A stretch of 64,000 nucleotides of DNA, taken from positions 181,599-245,598 of the forward strand of contig CAUJDF010000029.1 of the NCBI GenBank assembly GCA_963169045.1. Reading direction: 5' to 3'. Below the pieces are notes generated by a model. The model was given only the letters and a program-made list of their open reading frames with translations. It was not told the DNA's origin and did no database searches. Position 1 is the stretch's first letter, and each line of letters opens with the position of its first letter. The position numbers were made by a program, and so were the translations under genes. Source of the DNA: Myxococcota bacterium. Its GTDB lineage: Bacteria; Myxococcota_A; Bradymonadia; UBA7976; UBA1532. This document shows, piece after piece, positions 62,842-64,000 of the stretch.

Positions 62842-64000
62842 GCACGACGAACGACATCGTCGCCCGGCTGTGGAACCTGTGCCACACGCTGCGGGACGAC
62901 GGCGTGACCTATCACCAGTACGTCACGGAGCTGACGTACCTCCTGTTCCTGAAGATGGCGCAGGAGACGAAGACCGAGGGGGCCATCCCGGCCGGGTGGC
63001 GGTGGGCCGACCTCGTCGCGAAGGACGGCACCGGCCAGCTCACCTTCTATCGCGACCTGCTGAACCACCTCGGCGCGGCGGCGGGCGGCCGGGTCCAGGC
63101 GATCTATGCCAACGCCAACACGTCGCTGCGGCATCCGCGGAACCTCGCCAAGCTCGTGAGCAGCATCGACGCGCTCGACTGGTACTCGGCGCGGCACGAG
63201 GGGCTCGGCGACCTCTACGAGGGGCTGCTCGAGAAGAACGCCAACGAGACGAAGTCGGGCGCGGGCCAGTACTTCACGCCGCGGCCGCTGATCGAGGCGA
63301 TGGTGGAGCTCGTGAAGCCCCGGGCGGGCGAGGTGATCTCGGATCCCGCCGCGGGGACGCTGGGCTTCATCACGCGCGCCGACCGGTTCATCAAGGACGC
63401 CACGGACGACCTGTTCGCGCTCGGCGAGCGGCAGCAGGAGTTCCAGCGGCGCGAGGCGTACTACGCGATCGAGCTCGTGCCGGACACGCGGCGGCTGGCG
63501 CTGATGAACGCGCTGCTCCACGACATCGACTGCGAGATCGTCCTCGGGGACACGCTGTCGACGACGGGCGCGTCGGTGCCGCGCTCGGATGTCATCCTGA
63601 CCAACCCGCCGTTCGGGACGAAGAAGGGCGGCGGCGGTCCGATGCGGGACGACTTCACGTTCCCGACGTCGAACAAGCAGCTGGCCTTCCTGCAGCACAT
63701 CTACCGGAACCTGGCGCCGGGCGGGCGGGCCGCCGTGGTGCTGCCCGACAACGTGCTGTTCGAGGACGGCGTCGGGGCGAAGATCCGCGCCGACCTGATG
63801 GACAAGTGCGACCTGCACACGATCCTGCGCCTGCCCACCGGCATCTTCTACGCCCAGGGCGTCAAGACGAACGTGCTGTTCTTCCGCAAGGGCGCGGAGC
63901 GCGACGTCGGCAACACCGAGGCGGTGTGGGTGTACGACCTGCGCACGAACATGCCTTCGTTCGGCAAGCGGACGCCGTTCGCGCGCGAGCACCTGCAGCC
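62838..64000 (+). CDS. hsdM: Type I DNA methyltransferase subunit M (partial)
   Basis: 387 codons visible, from GTG 62838, running off the window. The start overlaps the hsdR stop (GTGA). N-terminal HsdM helical domain: ARLWNLCHTLRDDGVTYHQY, LTYLLFLKMAQE. Catalytic domain: GQYFTPRPLIEAMVELVKP, SAM-binding DPAAGTLGFI, and N6-adenine motif NPPFGTKKG. It would methylate adenine in the target sequence chosen by HsdS. HsdM lengths are about 480-530, so roughly 100 residues are missing. Confidence 0.93.
   Translation, partial: MSTTNDIVARLWNLCHTLRDDGVTYHQYVTELTYLLFLKMAQETKTEGAIPAGWRWADLVAKDGTGQLTFYRDLLNHLGAAAGGRVQAIYANANTSLRHPRNLAKLVSSIDALDWYSARHEGLGDLYEGLLEKNANETKSGAGQYFTPRPLIEAMVELVKPRAGEVISDPAAGTLGFITRADRFIKDATDDLFALGERQQEFQRREAYYAIELVPDTRRLALMNALLHDIDCEIVLGDTLSTTGASVPRSDVILTNPPFGTKKGGGGPMRDDFTFPTSNKQLAFLQHIYRNLAPGGRAAVVLPDNVLFEDGVGAKIRADLMDKCDLHTILRLPTGIFYAQGVKTNVLFFRKGAERDVGNTEAVWVYDLRTNMPSFGKRTPFAREHLQ

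Overview
The window is very GC-rich throughout, with strong third-position G/C bias, so most long open frames opposite genes are shadows. The gene content suggests a Myxococcota (deltaproteobacterial) chromosome. It has large lipoproteins with Gly-Gly-X or Asp/Ala/Pro linkers after the lipobox, EF-hand-like thrombospondin repeats, two proteins with the AgmX/PglI C-terminal domain known from gliding-motility loci, a Ser/Thr kinase with TPRs and multihaem cytochromes. The species cannot be named from this sequence. I saw no rRNA, tRNA, insertion sequence or CRISPR array.

Layout. 0-21 kb is envelope-related: a truncated ABC exporter, a 1538-residue lipoprotein with a squalene-cyclase-like toroid, a VIT-VWA-DUF2135 protein, a DUF2167 membrane protein, two zinc-ribbon proteins, two convergent AgmX-type proteins, an unknown helical protein behind a visible promoter, and a coupled pair (982-residue membrane protein plus VWA-like lipoprotein). 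A GNAT acetyltransferase follows.

21.5-26.8 kb is a probable decayed defence locus on the minus strand. A doubly truncated FHA protein is overlapped by a 1391-residue gene that joins a BrxC/PglY-like P-loop ATPase to a PglZ-type alkaline-phosphatase-fold domain. Immediately downstream lie fragments of a Phd antitoxin and a VapC PIN toxin.

26.8-52.3 kb is mixed: a cytochrome c' family protein, TPR proteins, a nucleotidyltransferase with a small partner, a DUF455 ferritin-like protein, a SUKH protein, a YafK-type L,D-transpeptidase, a Lon-like protease with a coupled membrane protein, a receiver-only regulator, a GH43 lipoprotein, an acyltransferase, an alpha/beta hydrolase, a rhodanese lipoprotein, a beta-propeller lipoprotein, a lipoprotein with five lamin-tail domains, a phosphopantetheinyl transferase, a Ser/Thr kinase, an RTX-repeat protein, and a TPR plus tetrahaem cytochrome pair behind a terminator-like hairpin.

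52.3-64 kb starts with a noncoding repeat island: two related palindromic elements and a 43-bp tandem array. Then come a translationally coupled aminotransferase and bacterial GRAS-family protein, a dihaem lipoprotein, and the start of a type I restriction-modification operon (hsdR, then hsdM running off the right edge). The most unusual items are the ATPase-PglZ fusion with its broken neighbours, the aminotransferase-GRAS pair, and the palindromic element whose stem is kept by compensating base changes.
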